64,000 bases of DNA from Neolewinella aurantiaca (lineage in GTDB: Bacteria > Bacteroidota > Bacteroidia > Chitinophagales > Saprospiraceae). Both the position numbers and the translations under genes were made by a program. Below the pieces are notes generated by a model that was not told where the DNA came from, made no database searches, and saw only the letters and a program-made list of their open reading frames with translations. Positions 1-8,693 of this stretch are shown here, piece by piece (position 1 is the first letter of the stretch; every line of letters begins with the position of its first letter). The stretch is from assembly GCF_008014675.1 (NCBI RefSeq), contig NZ_VOXD01000021.1, forward strand, positions 22,929 through 86,928, in the 5' to 3' direction.

Positions 1-204
1 CTCCCGAAAATCCATGAGCACGACGGCGAAGCCCCCGTCGGTTATGGTATTTTTTATGAAAACCGTCTGGTTGTTTACTATTCCTTCCAGAGTGACCTCG
101 GTGATGGCTGGGAGGACGAATCGGTTCACAATGATCCTCCCGAAATCAGACAAGCCGCCCTCAGAATGGGCGCAAATCTGATTCAATACGCCTTTGAGCA
201 GTAA
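1..204 (+). CDS. C-terminal end of a DUF4159-family protein (5' truncated)
   Basis: An open frame enters from the left edge and stops at TAA 202-204, giving 67 residues. The segment contains LPKIHEHDGEAPVGYG, then GRLVVYYSF-type text (here NRLVVYYSFQSDLGDGWED), and ends MGANLIQYAFEQ. The pattern of a hydrophobic strand, DLGDGWED and ALRMGANL is what I associate with the end of DUF4159 domains, which have a glutamine-amidotransferase-like fold and unknown function and are common in Bacteroidota near MoxR/BatA-type gene clusters. Those partner genes would lie to the left and cannot be seen. The family call rests on motif memory only. The reading frame itself is clear. Confidence 0.65.
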   Translation, partial: LPKIHEHDGEAPVGYGIFYENRLVVYYSFQSDLGDGWEDESVHNDPPEIRQAALRMGANLIQYAFEQ

Positions 205-281
205 CCAAAGCCAGGAGTGATGCTCTAAAGCAACAGCGCCTGAGGTGCAGGAATCTACTTGACAAGACAGCAGTCATCTAT

Positions 282-328
282 CGCATTAACGACACCTGGG
301 CGTTTCTGCCGTTCGTTGTCTTAATGCG
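282..328. other. Hairpin-forming inverted repeat
   Basis: CGCATTAACGACA (282-294) faces TGTCTTAATGCG (317-328). They pair over 12 bp with one bulged base and a loop of about 22 nt. It lies between the DUF4159 stop and the lipoprotein start. It may be a terminator for the upstream gene, but there is no clear T-run; a leader structure for the downstream gene is the alternative. Confidence 0.4.
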
Positions 329-363
329 GCCCTTATCTTAGCGGTCTAAACCACCCAACGTTT

Positions 364-1047
364 ATGAAATTTCTGCTTTCTCTCCTGCCTGTCATCCTCT
401 TCACAGCCTGTATCGGTGAGGATATTGTGGATGACTATGTCCAGCCGGTTATCCGCATTCAGAACATCGCATCTTCGATAGAGCAGGGAACCTCCCATCA
501 GTTCGGCCAGCAGTTCATCAATAATGTAGGCCAAATGGAAGAGGTTGCGGGAAACTGGAGCTCAGCCGATCCGGAAATACTGAGCATTTCGGAAACTGGA
601 TTGGCTACCGGGCTGGCCGAAGGCCAAACGACCATCACGCTCTCTTATACCGATGAATTTGGTGAGACTGCTTCGGCTTCCGAAGCCGTTGAGGTAGGTC
701 CTTCCACCGTAATAATCGAAGAGCCCATGATGAAGTCAGGAACAGTAAGTACTACCAGTAGTTATGACCTGACTGGGCAGTTCACTCTGTCGGAAATCCC
801 CGATTCTGAAGATCTCCAGCTCACCTTCGGAGGTGACTACATTGCTGACGACGGGCTCCCAGGCCTCTACGTTTACCTCAGCAACAACCCCAACAGCAGC
901 AGCGGTGCTTTGGAGATCGGAGCCGTACAGGTTTTCAGCGGTGCGCACGAGTACACAATTTCAGGAGCAGACCTCGAGTCTTACGCTTACGTGCTTTACT
1001 TCTGTAAGCCCTTCAACGTGAAAGTGGGGCACGGCGCTATAGAATAA
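364..1047 (+). CDS. Exported lipoprotein with BIG2 Ig-like and DM13-like domains
   Basis: The 227-residue product starts with a lipoprotein signal peptide whose lipobox ends FTAC (Cys16), so it is probably anchored in a membrane facing the periplasm or the surface. Residues about 28-112 look like a bacterial Ig-like group 2 domain, with the typical WSSADPEILSIS and GLATGLAEGQTTI segments. Residues about 125-227 resemble a DM13 domain, with LYVYLSNNP, a central strand, and the Cys-containing end YFCKPFNVKVG. DM13 is proposed to be a redox-linked domain because of its conserved cysteine. The gene stands alone and is followed by a strong hairpin terminator. No enzymatic role is evident. Recognition is by motif only. 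Confidence 0.75.
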   Translation: MKFLLSLLPVILFTACIGEDIVDDYVQPVIRIQNIASSIEQGTSHQFGQQFINNVGQMEEVAGNWSSADPEILSISETGLATGLAEGQTTITLSYTDEFGETASASEAVEVGPSTVIIEEPMMKSGTVSTTSSYDLTGQFTLSEIPDSEDLQLTFGGDYIADDGLPGLYVYLSNNPNSSSGALEIGAVQVFSGAHEYTISGADLESYAYVLYFCKPFNVKVGHGAIE

Positions 1048-1070
1048 GCGCTCAAAAACTTGAGTAAAAC

Positions 1071-1142
1071 GCCCCGGACGTTACAACCAATAAACTTCTT
1101 TCTGCAAGTACACTGGTGGTAACGCCCGGGGCATCTTGTTTT
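1071..1142 (+). terminator. Long-stem intrinsic terminator
   Basis: GCCCCGGACGTTAC (1071-1084) pairs with GTAACGCCCGGGGC (1119-1132), 13 of 14 positions, across a 34-nt loop. It is followed by ATCTTGTTTT. It lies 24 nt after the lipoprotein stop. The large loop is unusual. Confidence 0.6.
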
Positions 1143-1242
1143 ACCGAAAGTCTTGATGGCTGAATTTACAGCCACTTTAGGCTCAGCGGAGAGGGGACCA
1201 AACCTCGAAGAAGCCGCAAAGCGAAATGTCCAGTAGTATGGG

Positions 1243-1839
1243 TTAATACTTTGGTTTGGTACTTACCACGTAGGTCTCGGCAAGGATATCGTGTGCAGCC
1301 TGCTTCTTTTTGTTACCCAAAACGAACAGGGTCGAAACAAGAGGAAGTAACCCGATGAGACTCTGAACGATAGAGAGCATTATCCCTCCGTTCTCAATTT
1401 GGTATTCCTGTACCATGCGCGAATAGTCGGCAAAGCCATCATTGTCTTCGATGCCGGGAATCTGAAATGCATTATACTGCATGTACACATTGAAAAGTGC
1501 CCCAACCAACCACGGCAGGTAGCGCATAATTGCCTGCCCCCAACTCAGGGCAACGCCTCCTTTACCGACTACTTTCATTTTCAGGATCAGTTTGCCGGGC
1601 GTACCTCCCAGTACTTTTTCGCAAACCGGCTTGTACAGTATACTGACTAAGATCAGCAGGAAGTAAACATTTACGTTCATAGAAATGGCCGAGAAGTAAA
1701 TTGCTGCTCCTGTAACCGGAATCATGATCAGCACATCGAGTAGTGCCGCGCCAAAGCGCGGGCCAAAGCCGACAAAAGTGGGCTGCACCTCATCGGGGCT
1801 TAGGAAATCGGAGTCGATTGTTTCGTCGGAAGAGTACAT
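1243..1839 (-). CDS. RDD family membrane protein
   Basis: A 198-residue integral membrane protein. The RDD signature is visible: GPRFGAALLDVLIMIPV near residues 26-42, with the Arg and Asp of the family name, followed by a second helix and the conserved KVLGGTPGKLILKMKVV segment at about 75-91. A third hydrophobic segment lies near residue 108 and a fourth near 160-175. RDD proteins are small multi-pass membrane proteins of mostly unknown function; some have been linked to ion transport. The start ATG at 1839 is preceded by a TATATTCG box at 1862-1869. The gene has no co-directional neighbour. Confidence 0.85.
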   Translation of the reverse strand: MYSSDETIDSDFLSPDEVQPTFVGFGPRFGAALLDVLIMIPVTGAAIYFSAISMNVNVYFLLILVSILYKPVCEKVLGGTPGKLILKMKVVGKGGVALSWGQAIMRYLPWLVGALFNVYMQYNAFQIPGIEDNDGFADYSRMVQEYQIENGGIMLSIVQSLIGLLPLVSTLFVLGNKKKQAAHDILAETYVVSTKPKY

Positions 1840-1861
1840 AATGTAGTGTTTTTGCTTGCCA

Positions 1862-1869
1862 CGAATATA
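1862..1869 (-). promoter_or_regulatory. Putative -7 box TATATTCG
   Basis: It fits the Bacteroidota TAnnTTYG -7 pattern, 22 nt upstream of the RDD gene's ATG. No convincing -33 box is seen. Confidence 0.35.
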
Positions 1870-2021
1870 AGTATAGCCATGACAACGTGTGTGAAGAAAT
1901 AAGCAGGTTCGTGCCAGAGTGGATCAATCAGGCCCGCTACCTTTCTGCAATAAGTATAGCCGCGCAAAACGGGCTGGTATATTATTGTAGACAAATGCAG
2001 ATGCCCTATCGACAAAAGCAC

Positions 2022-2029
2022 TATGTTTG
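2022..2029 (+). promoter_or_regulatory. Putative -7 box TATGTTTG for the riboswitch leader
   Basis: A perfect TAnnTTTG match about 80 nt ahead of the cobalamin aptamer. It would start a leader of roughly 540 nt upstream of the receptor start codon. A 6-bp hairpin with GTCGGC/GCCGAC arms follows at 2069-2086. Confidence 0.5.
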
Positions 2030-2109
2030 CGCCGCCAAAGGGTAGTATTCAGCGCCCGTAGTTCATCGGTCGGCCTCTGCGCCGACTACTGAGCAGCAAC
2101 TGCTGAAAA

Positions 2110-2252
2110 CTTTAAAATGGGAATCCGGTGAAAATCCGGAGCTATCCCCGTAGCTGTAAATCCGTGTTGAAGCGGGTACCAAACAACGTCACTGGAATCG
2201 ACTTCCGGGAAGGCAGGTACCCGATGAGCGAAGGAGCCAGAAGACCTGCCCG
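2110..2252 (+). promoter_or_regulatory. Cobalamin (B12) riboswitch aptamer
   Basis: The sequence carries the ordered landmarks of the class: GGGAATCCGGTGAAAATCCG (2119-2138), then GAGCTATCCCCGTAGCTGTAA, a CACTGG block with GGGAAGGC about 60 nt later, and the B12 box AGCCAGAAGACCTGCC ending at 2250. Aptamers of this class bind adenosylcobalamin or related corrinoids and reduce expression of the downstream gene when ligand is abundant. The next genuine gene is a BtuB-like TonB-dependent receptor, the expected target. Exact ends of the outer P1 helix are approximate. Confidence 0.93.
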
Positions 2253-2540
2253 GCGGCGTCATACTTATTTTGCCCCTCGGTGGAAGAGGCGGGATGAAAG
2301 CGAACATATGGCTTGCTGCTCAGATCATTCTGTGCAGCCAAGACATTGCTTATGCGGCGCGAACGCAGGTGCAACGATGGTTAAAGGGCAATGCTCTTCA
2401 CTCCAACACTTCCTGCTGCGGGCCCTACCCTGCTTTTCTCTCTACTCTTCAGCGCGGTGCTTCACTGACGACGTACATCAAATCGTACGCTCCTCCCAAT
2501 CCTTCACTGGTATAGCGGATGAGCGTTTGGTGTAGGTTGG
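2253..2540 (+). other. Leader segment between riboswitch and receptor, no convincing gene
   Basis: A CCTC/GAGG hairpin follows the aptamer directly. An ATG at 2294 opens a 73-codon frame whose first 21 residues could pass as a signal peptide, but codon use is poor and no family is recognised. One copy of the dispersed GGCGCG-type element lies inside, at 2356. Confidence 0.5.
2356..2393 (+). repeat. Dispersed REP-like element, copy in the btuB leader
   Basis: The core GGCGCGAACGCAGGTGCA occupies 2356-2373. The tail ACGATGGTTAAAGGGCAATG runs to 2393 and shares GGTT and GCAATG with the other copies. Confidence 0.7.
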
Positions 2541-2563
2541 TGACCTGGCTTCAGGTCATTTTT
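2541..2563 (+). terminator. Intrinsic terminator just ahead of the receptor start
   Basis: TGACCTG (2541-2547) and CAGGTCA (2552-2558) form a perfect 7-bp stem with a GCTT loop, followed by TTTTTGCCCTTTTG. It lies only 13 nt before the ATG at 2576, so it is a plausible expression platform for the B12 riboswitch, although the aptamer ends 290 nt upstream. Confidence 0.6.
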
Positions 2564-2575
2564 GCCCTTTTGTTT

Positions 2576-4489
2576 ATGAACCGTATTCACTTATCTACAT
2601 TATTACTCCTTTTCGTAACTGGTAGCCTACTGGCCCAAACAGAAGGGGAACAACTCATTTCCACCTCCGCTGAGGAGGTTGTTGTCACCGGCGCTAAATT
2701 TGCCCAACTGCAAAGCGACAGCCCGCAAAACGTGAGCGTGATCGATTCCGCTACCGTCGCGCGGTCTACGGACCTGGGTCAGTTGCTCAACGAGCAGGCC
2801 GGTATTGTCATCAACGGCGCTTACAGTAACCCGGGTAAAGACAAGTCCGTCTTCCTGCGCAACGGCGCTAACCAGTACACCCTTATTTTGCTCGACGGGC
2901 AGCCCCTGCTCGACCCCAGCTCCCTTGGCGGAGCGGTTGACTTGCGCTTACTCTCTCTGGACGGAATCGAACGGATCGAGATTCTGCGCGGCCCTCAGTC
3001 TTTGCTTTACGGTTCAGATGCCGTAGCCGGAGTGATCAATCTCATCTCGAAGAAGGGTGCCGAGAACCCTGCTTCTCCGAAAAGACCAGCTCTGCACCTG
3101 CGCGCCGCCGCCCAAAACTACGGTACTCTGGACGGCGGAATCAGCGTCTCCGGCCACAGCCAAAAACTAGACTACCAGGTAGGCTACGACTACTTCAAAA
3201 CCGACGGCATCAGCGAAGCTGTGGAGCCCGAAGGCAGCACCGCCGAATACAACGAAGACGGCGCAAAGCGCCAAACCGTGAACGGTAGCGTTACCTACCG
3301 CCCCACCCCAAACCTGAGCCTTCGGCCCGCACTGCGCTACGCAACCTTTGACGGAGATTATGACGCCGGTTCTTTCCAGGACGGAGCGAACACCTACACC
3401 AATGAAATGCTGATGCCCAGCATAGCCGTCGACTACTCGAAAAACAAGCTCAGCCTGGGCGGAAGGTACAGTTACACAAAATCGGATCGTGCCTTTAACG
3501 ATGCAGTATTTGGAACTTCTAATTTCAACGCAAGCTCTCAGCAAACCGACGTCTTCGGGACCTGGCTCCCTACCGAAAAAACCTATTTAACGGCTGGAGT
3601 ACAACATCGCGACGAACGCCTCCGTCCCGAAGATCCCGGCACCAACGGCCAACCGGGCATGGCCACCACCAGCCCCTATCTGCAATTGGGAGTCCAGCTT
3701 ACGCCAATTCTGCTCACCGAAGCAGGCTACCGCTTCAACAGCCGTTCCGGCTACGACGCCCAGAGCAACTACTCTCTGGCGCTGATGCTGCAGGCATCCG
3801 AAACTTTCAGTGCAAGGGCCAGTCTTTCCAGCGCTTACCAAAACCCAACCATCGACCAACTTGAAGGCCCCTTCGGAGCTAACCCCGACCTGCAACCACA
3901 GGTAGCTACCTCCGTAGATGCGGGCGTAGTATTGCGCGAACCCGATGGCGATTACAGTCTGAATTTCAACGTGTTCCGCCGAATCATTAAAGACGTGGTC
4001 ACCTACGATTTCGCCCTCGGATACCAGAACCGGGATGAGTTGTCAGATATAGGCTTCGAACTCTCCGGAACCGGCACTATTTCTCCACGTCTGGCCGTAA
4101 ACGGCAACGTGAGCTACGTGAAGGGCAAGCTGAGCCAACCCGATGGAAACGGAGGGACAACGGAAACGGATGATTTTTACCGCCGACCCCGCACTACCGG
4201 TATGCTGGGGCTTACCTACACTGGTTACGCTCCTTTCCTGGTACGTCTCTCCGCTCACTACACCGGTGAACGCCCCGACATTTACTTTGACGAGAATTTT
4301 TCTTCCTTCGAAGTAGAATTGGATCCTTACCTGATCGTGAATGCCTACGCTGAATACCGCCTCCTGAAACGCGAAAACCTCCGCTTGTTTGTCGATGTAA
4401 AAAACCTGACAAATACCGATTTCGTAGAAGTTACCGGCTTCGGAGTGCTGGGTACTACCGCCAGAATTGGCGCATCGCTGACGCTTTAG
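2576..4489 (+). CDS. TonB-dependent outer-membrane receptor, BtuB-like (cobalamin uptake)
   Basis: A 637-residue protein with a signal peptide (MNRIHLSTLLLLFVTGSLLAQ); the ATG at 2576 is preferred over an in-frame upstream ATG at 2519 because the signal peptide begins there. A TonB-box-like EEVVVTG motif lies near residue 32. The plug domain follows, with SVIDSATVARS, LRGPQSLLYGSDAVAGVINLIS at about 130-155, and then a 22-strand-type beta-barrel ending in the aromatic-rich ARIGASLTL. Receptors of this type move scarce ligands across the outer membrane using TonB/ExbBD energy. The substrate is inferred as a corrinoid because a cobalamin riboswitch controls the gene. A strong terminator follows at 4505. 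Confidence 0.88.
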   Translation: MNRIHLSTLLLLFVTGSLLAQTEGEQLISTSAEEVVVTGAKFAQLQSDSPQNVSVIDSATVARSTDLGQLLNEQAGIVINGAYSNPGKDKSVFLRNGANQYTLILLDGQPLLDPSSLGGAVDLRLLSLDGIERIEILRGPQSLLYGSDAVAGVINLISKKGAENPASPKRPALHLRAAAQNYGTLDGGISVSGHSQKLDYQVGYDYFKTDGISEAVEPEGSTAEYNEDGAKRQTVNGSVTYRPTPNLSLRPALRYATFDGDYDAGSFQDGANTYTNEMLMPSIAVDYSKNKLSLGGRYSYTKSDRAFNDAVFGTSNFNASSQQTDVFGTWLPTEKTYLTAGVQHRDERLRPEDPGTNGQPGMATTSPYLQLGVQLTPILLTEAGYRFNSRSGYDAQSNYSLALMLQASETFSARASLSSAYQNPTIDQLEGPFGANPDLQPQVATSVDAGVVLREPDGDYSLNFNVFRRIIKDVVTYDFALGYQNRDELSDIGFELSGTGTISPRLAVNGNVSYVKGKLSQPDGNGGTTETDDFYRRPRTTGMLGLTYTGYAPFLVRLSAHYTGERPDIYFDENFSSFEVELDPYLIVNAYAEYRLLKRENLRLFVDVKNLTNTDFVEVTGFGVLGTTARIGASLTL

Positions 4490-4504
4490 GTCAACGGCAA
4501 CGAG

Positions 4505-4559
4505 CCTCCCGGTCCCGACACCCAGCGCATACCGCTCTGGCGCCGGACCGGGAGGTTTT
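4505..4559 (+). terminator. Intrinsic terminator after the TonB receptor
   Basis: CCTCCCGGTCC (4505-4515) pairs perfectly with GGACCGGGAGG (4545-4555), followed by TTTT. Confidence 0.75.
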
Positions 4560-4662
4560 CCGTTCTATACCTCCCCGGTCACATGAGGGGAATATAACAA
4601 ACCATAAAAATGTCTTGTATCCGGACGACCGCAGGAACCGGATTTCGACGTTTGCCGACGGC

Positions 4663-6525
4663 TTACATCCGCTCCGGCACCTGAATGCCGAGCAGGTTCA
4701 TGCCTGACTGTAAGGTATTCCCAACCGCTTTACACAACTGCAGGCGGAAGGCAATGGCCGCCGGAGTTTCGGCGCTCAGGATGCTATGGTCGTGCCAGAA
4801 CTTATGCAGGTTCTTTGCCAGTTCGTAGCAGAACATCGCGATAAGACTCGGATCGTAGCTTTCGGCGGCGGTCTTAACGAGTTCCGGAAAGCCATAGAGC
4901 TGGTGAACAAGTTCCCGCTCAGCGGGAGCGAGATCGGTGTAATCTTTAGCCAGGTCGAGATCAGCGCTGGCACCGGTTTCATCGGCTTTCCTCCAAACAG
5001 CACGCGTACGGACGTAGGCATTCTGCACGTAGGGGCCGGTCTGGCCCTGCATATCAACCGATTCTTTGGGGTCGAAAGTCATCCGCTTTTGTGGTCCGAC
5101 CTTGATGATGTGGAACTTCAGAGCTGCCAGACCAATCTGCCGGATGATCGCGTCCTGATCTTCCTGGCTGAGACCTTCGGTTGCAGCGCGCTCCTGGCTT
5201 ACCAGCCGTGCTTCATGAATGACCTCCTTCATCAGGTCATCGGCATCGACGACGGTTCCTTCGCGTGATTTCATTCTTCCGCTGGGCAGATCCACCATGC
5301 CGTAGCTTAGGTGGTACAGGCCGTCTGCGTAGGGTTCCTCGAGGCGCTTGAGCAACTCGAAGAGCGTAGCAAAGTGATGGTTTTGCTCATCGGCCACGGT
5401 GTAGAGCATCCGCTTCGCTCCGAAATCATCGTAGCGCAGGCGTGCAGTGCCGAGATCCTGAGTGATGTAGATGCTGGTACCATCGGCCCGCATCAGGGTC
5501 TTTTCCGAAAGCTTGGCGTCGGTCAGGTCAGCATAAACAGAACCATCCTCGCGGGTGTGGAAGACGTCCATTTCGAGACCTTTATCGACCATATCCTTAC
5601 CGAGTACGTAGGTGTTAGACTCGTAGTAAAGTTTATCGAAGGTAACACCGAGCGCGGCGTAGGTTTCTTCGAAACCAGCATACACCCAGTTGTTCATTTT
5701 TTCCCACAGCGCACGAACTTCGGGGTCGTTCGCTTCCCACCTCAGCAGCATTTCGCGGGCTTGCTCGCCCAACTTGCTGTAGTCGTTGAAGTATTTTTTG
5801 CTGTAGCTCTTGAAGAAAGCTTCAGCGCTGAGGCCTTCTTTGGCAGACTTCCCGAAGATTGCCTGAGCTTCCTCGCTCTGCTGCCAGAGCTTGTATTCCT
5901 CCTGAAATTTTTGCTCGAACAACACGTAAAAATCACCAACGAAATGGTCAGATTTTTTACCTGTGCTTTCGGGCGTTGCGCCGTCGCCGAAGAGTTGCCA
6001 GGCCAGCATCGATTTGCAGATCGCAATACCGCGATCGTTGATGATCTGTACTTTCTTTACGTCGTAGCCAGCCATTTCGAGCAACTGGCTGGCGGACCAT
6101 CCCAGGAGAATGTTCCGGACGTGCCCGAGGTGGAGCGGCTTGTTGGTATTCGGGCTGGAGAACTCAACCACTACGGTTTCACCGTTAGCGGAAGCCTTAC
6201 CGAAATCATCGGCTACGGCGCTGCTCAGCAGAAACTCCTTCCAGTAATTATCCTGAATAACAAGGTTAAGGAACCCCTTAATGACGTTGAAATCGGCTAC
6301 CTCGTCGACCTTTTCTTTGAGGTACTCGCCCAGGTCATTGGCAATTTCGTCCGGTTTCTTTTTTGCTACCCGGGTAAGGGGGAAAGTCACCACTGTGAAC
6401 TCTCCTTCAAACTCCTTGCGGGTAGCTTGCAGGGTGATGGTCTGAGCGGCGCCGTCGGCGCCGTAGAGATCAGAAATTGCGGCCTGGACGCCGGCTTCGA
6501 TAATTTGGGGAAGAGAATCTTTCAT
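4663..6525 (-). CDS. argS: Arginyl-tRNA synthetase
   Basis: A class I synthetase of 620 residues that charges tRNA-Arg in the cytoplasm. The N-terminal Add-1 domain comes first, then the HIGH-type signature HLGHVRN at about residues 132-138, the KMSKS-equivalent MKSREG further on, and an anticodon-binding DALR domain ending LLGIQVPERM. Length is normal for the family (about 560-640). I chose the ATG at 6525 (MKDSLPQ) over an in-frame ATG at 6552, because a TACTTTTG promoter box at 6535-6542 lies between them. No internal deviations are seen. Confidence 0.97.
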   Translation of the reverse strand: MKDSLPQIIEAGVQAAISDLYGADGAAQTITLQATRKEFEGEFTVVTFPLTRVAKKKPDEIANDLGEYLKEKVDEVADFNVIKGFLNLVIQDNYWKEFLLSSAVADDFGKASANGETVVVEFSSPNTNKPLHLGHVRNILLGWSASQLLEMAGYDVKKVQIINDRGIAICKSMLAWQLFGDGATPESTGKKSDHFVGDFYVLFEQKFQEEYKLWQQSEEAQAIFGKSAKEGLSAEAFFKSYSKKYFNDYSKLGEQAREMLLRWEANDPEVRALWEKMNNWVYAGFEETYAALGVTFDKLYYESNTYVLGKDMVDKGLEMDVFHTREDGSVYADLTDAKLSEKTLMRADGTSIYITQDLGTARLRYDDFGAKRMLYTVADEQNHHFATLFELLKRLEEPYADGLYHLSYGMVDLPSGRMKSREGTVVDADDLMKEVIHEARLVSQERAATEGLSQEDQDAIIRQIGLAALKFHIIKVGPQKRMTFDPKESVDMQGQTGPYVQNAYVRTRAVWRKADETGASADLDLAKDYTDLAPAERELVHQLYGFPELVKTAAESYDPSLIAMFCYELAKNLHKFWHDHSILSAETPAAIAFRLQLCKAVGNTLQSGMNLLGIQVPERM

Positions 6526-6534
6526 AGCGGGCGG

Positions 6535-6542
6535 CAAAAGTA
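6535..6542 (-). promoter_or_regulatory. Putative -7 box TACTTTTG of argS
   Basis: A perfect TAnnTTTG box ending 9 nt before the chosen ATG. If functional, the mRNA would have almost no 5' leader. It also decides against the upstream ATG at 6552. Confidence 0.5.
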
Positions 6543-6681
6543 CGTAATTCAAGCCGTTTAGACTTTCCTAATCCGACCTGAATATTCGGGGAAGGTGCAT
6601 TTTCCGGAGTAAACGCCGGGAATCAGCCAGAACCCCAAATCAGGTACCGGCATCAGGTACGAAAACGGAGAATGAAGACGC

Positions 6682-7350
6682 CTATCCAACTGCCATCAGA
6701 AGGATCAGCAGGTAGAGGAAAAACGCAAGAACGAAGATGAAAATGATGCTACTCTCGAGCTGAGCCCGGAGCTCAGCTCCGGCGGGCTCGTTCCGATCAA
6801 AAAGCACAGCCTCCGAATTGAGGGGAGGGAGGATGTCCATTTCACTGAAGAAGCGGCGGATAAAAATCTTCTTGTTCGACGCGTTAATTTCCTTGTTGTA
6901 AAAAGGTAGTTCGCCGGAATCCAGAAGGTTGAGGTCTTCATCCAGTTCGCTGAGCCCGGTGAGCTGAATGCCATTGAGGTCGTAAGCAAGCGGACGAACC
7001 TGTGCGAACGCTGCTTCCGGAGTAATCTTGTCGGCGAGAACGCGGGTGCGAAGATCGTTGAGGTACGCAGAAACCGCGGTGAATTCATCGAAGCTGACCG
7101 CAATGTTATTCACCAAAACGACCGTGCCGAATTGATTAAGGATATCTTCCCGGCCTGAACGATCCATACCCGAAAGTACGGTCAATTCTTTCTCACTCTT
7201 ACCCTGCTGCACCAAAGATTTGGCCCAGTCTACAAGTACCTGGCTATCCCAGGGATGCAGGTAAAATTTACCAAGAGCGGTTTGAGCGGGAAGGTTGGAT
7301 GTGAATGTTTGCACAGCTGTTCGATTATCAGTCAATAGTCTGTGTAGCAA
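6682..7350 (-). CDS. Hypothetical protein with a C-terminal membrane anchor
   Basis: I do not recognise this 222-residue protein. Residues about 1-190 are soluble, mixed alpha in character, with an alpha-rich middle. The last 22 residues (SSIIFIFVLAFFLYLLILLM) form a single strong transmembrane segment, so it may be a tail-anchored protein with the bulk in the cytoplasm. The longest frame begins with TTG at 7350 and there is no ATG until residue 62, so the start is uncertain; a GTG at residue 13 is another candidate. It lies 129 bp downstream of argS's promoter and 160 bp after the HAD gene, all on the same strand. Confidence 0.65.
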   Translation of the reverse strand: MLHRLLTDNRTAVQTFTSNLPAQTALGKFYLHPWDSQVLVDWAKSLVQQGKSEKELTVLSGMDRSGREDILNQFGTVVLVNNIAVSFDEFTAVSAYLNDLRTRVLADKITPEAAFAQVRPLAYDLNGIQLTGLSELDEDLNLLDSGELPFYNKEINASNKKIFIRRFFSEMDILPPLNSEAVLFDRNEPAGAELRAQLESSIIFIFVLAFFLYLLILLMAVG

Positions 7351-7510
7351 ACGCTTCCTCCCGCAGTAAAAGTTGTTCGGATATAGTTAAATTCCGCACC
7401 AGAAAAGCAGGTTTTACAGAGCGCAAACCAGATTATCGCTCCCTAGTCTTCCCACATCGCCACGCTGGGGCGGAGCAACCGCGACAACCTGATTTGCGCC
7501 AGTTTTACAC

Positions 7511-8221
7511 TCAGAGGTTATTCAGCACAAACCGGGTTAATTCTTTAACCCCTCCATCCGGAGCCCAGTAGCTTGGTCGGTCTTCATCCGGGGCCGCTTC
7601 GTGGTGCCAGGTGTACTTATAGGGAATATGAACGGCCTGCCCCCCGATCTCCACGATTGGAAATACATCGGACTTCAGGCTGTTGCCGAGCATCAGGAAG
7701 CTCTCCGGAGCAATTCCGTGCCGTCTGAGCAGGTTCCGGTAGGTATCGGGGTCTTTCTCGGAAACTATTTCAACGATGTCGAACTCAGGCCCCAGCCCGC
7801 TGCGGGCTATTTTATTCTCCTGAGCAAAGAGATCTCCCTTCGTGATGATCATCAGCTTGAAGTGAGGTTGGAAAGCAGCTATCGCCTCCGGGATACCGGG
7901 CAACAAGTCTATTTCGTGCATCAGCATTTCTTTACCCAGGTCGATGATTTGCTGAATCTCTGCTCCCCGGACCTTTCCTTCGGAGAGCTCGATGGCGGTT
8001 TCGATCATGGAAAGAGAGAAGCCTTTCACACCATAACCGAATATTTTGAGATTTTTCCGTTCAAAAGCGTAGAGCTCCTGCTCAAGATCCATTCCCGGTT
8101 TGATGTAGGGTTGGAGTAATTCGAGGCAGCGGGCTTTTGCGTCTACGAAAACGTGTTCGTGCCCCCATAAGGTGTCATCGGCATCAAAAGCGATGTGGGT
8201 AATATTGTCGAGCTTGATCAT
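7511..8221 (-). CDS. HAD-superfamily hydrolase
   Basis: A 236-residue cytoplasmic phosphatase-type protein. Motif I is FDADDTLW, with nucleophile Asp13 and acid/base Asp15. Motif II is the Thr in LMIITKGD, a conserved Lys precedes PDTYRNLL-type text, and motif IV appears as MLGNSLKSDV. The cap is of the small helical C1 type between motifs I and II. Such enzymes dephosphorylate small metabolites, often nucleotides or sugar phosphates, but the substrate cannot be told from sequence. It is the last clear gene before a 1.5 kb gene-free stretch. Confidence 0.85.
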   Translation of the reverse strand: MIKLDNITHIAFDADDTLWGHEHVFVDAKARCLELLQPYIKPGMDLEQELYAFERKNLKIFGYGVKGFSLSMIETAIELSEGKVRGAEIQQIIDLGKEMLMHEIDLLPGIPEAIAAFQPHFKLMIITKGDLFAQENKIARSGLGPEFDIVEIVSEKDPDTYRNLLRRHGIAPESFLMLGNSLKSDVFPIVEIGGQAVHIPYKYTWHHEAAPDEDRPSYWAPDGGVKELTRFVLNNL

Positions 8222-8484
8222 CTACGGAGGTATAATTGAGCGCACAATATCGGCAAGGAACGGGGAATGAAGGGAGAGAATGTTTATTTGAAGCATTGAG
8301 CTTTCAGGGCTCCTGGGATGAAGGATTTATGGGGATTGGTTTATACTGAGAGGGATGTGTATGCATCGCTGGCTCTGCGCCAGAAAAGGTGTGAATCACC
8401 AAATGCACAACGAAAACGTGGGGGGGGCAAGACGTAGCTCGCCAATTTCAACGAACCGACCAGCTTTAAGGCAATTAAGAGAGC

Positions 8485-8693
8485 GCCGACGCGAGTTTTT
8501 CCATTTTAGGCGTCAAAAATTGGATTCCACGATCAGCCGGTGGCACAGCCCTGAATTTTTGGTTCGTTTTTTATCAAGAAAAAAATGAACGGACAAAACG
8601 GGAAGAAGCGCAGTCCTCAGGCACCGGTAGCAGGCACGCTTTACCGCCCGTCTCACCTTGCCTGCTGGCGGCCTTCTTTCGCTGCGCGGCTTC
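8485..8693. repeat. Direct repeat copy 1 (about 208 bp)
   Basis: Shares about 95% identity with 9305-9512, from GCCGACGCGAG through CTGCTGGCGGCC. Within it, GGTTCGTTTTTTATCAAG and the following AAAAAAATGAAC can fold into an A/T-rich hairpin with an ATCAAG loop. Confidence 0.85.

Noticed and set aside
2294..2515. 73-codon frame with a signal-peptide-like start after the riboswitch
   Set aside because: It contains a dispersed repeat, has poor coding character after residue 25, and no homologous family is recognised; kept only as part of the leader description.
5311..6561. 416-codon plus-strand frame opposite argS
   Set aside because: It is the mirror of a conserved gene on the other strand, shows no family motif, and begins far from any promoter-like box.
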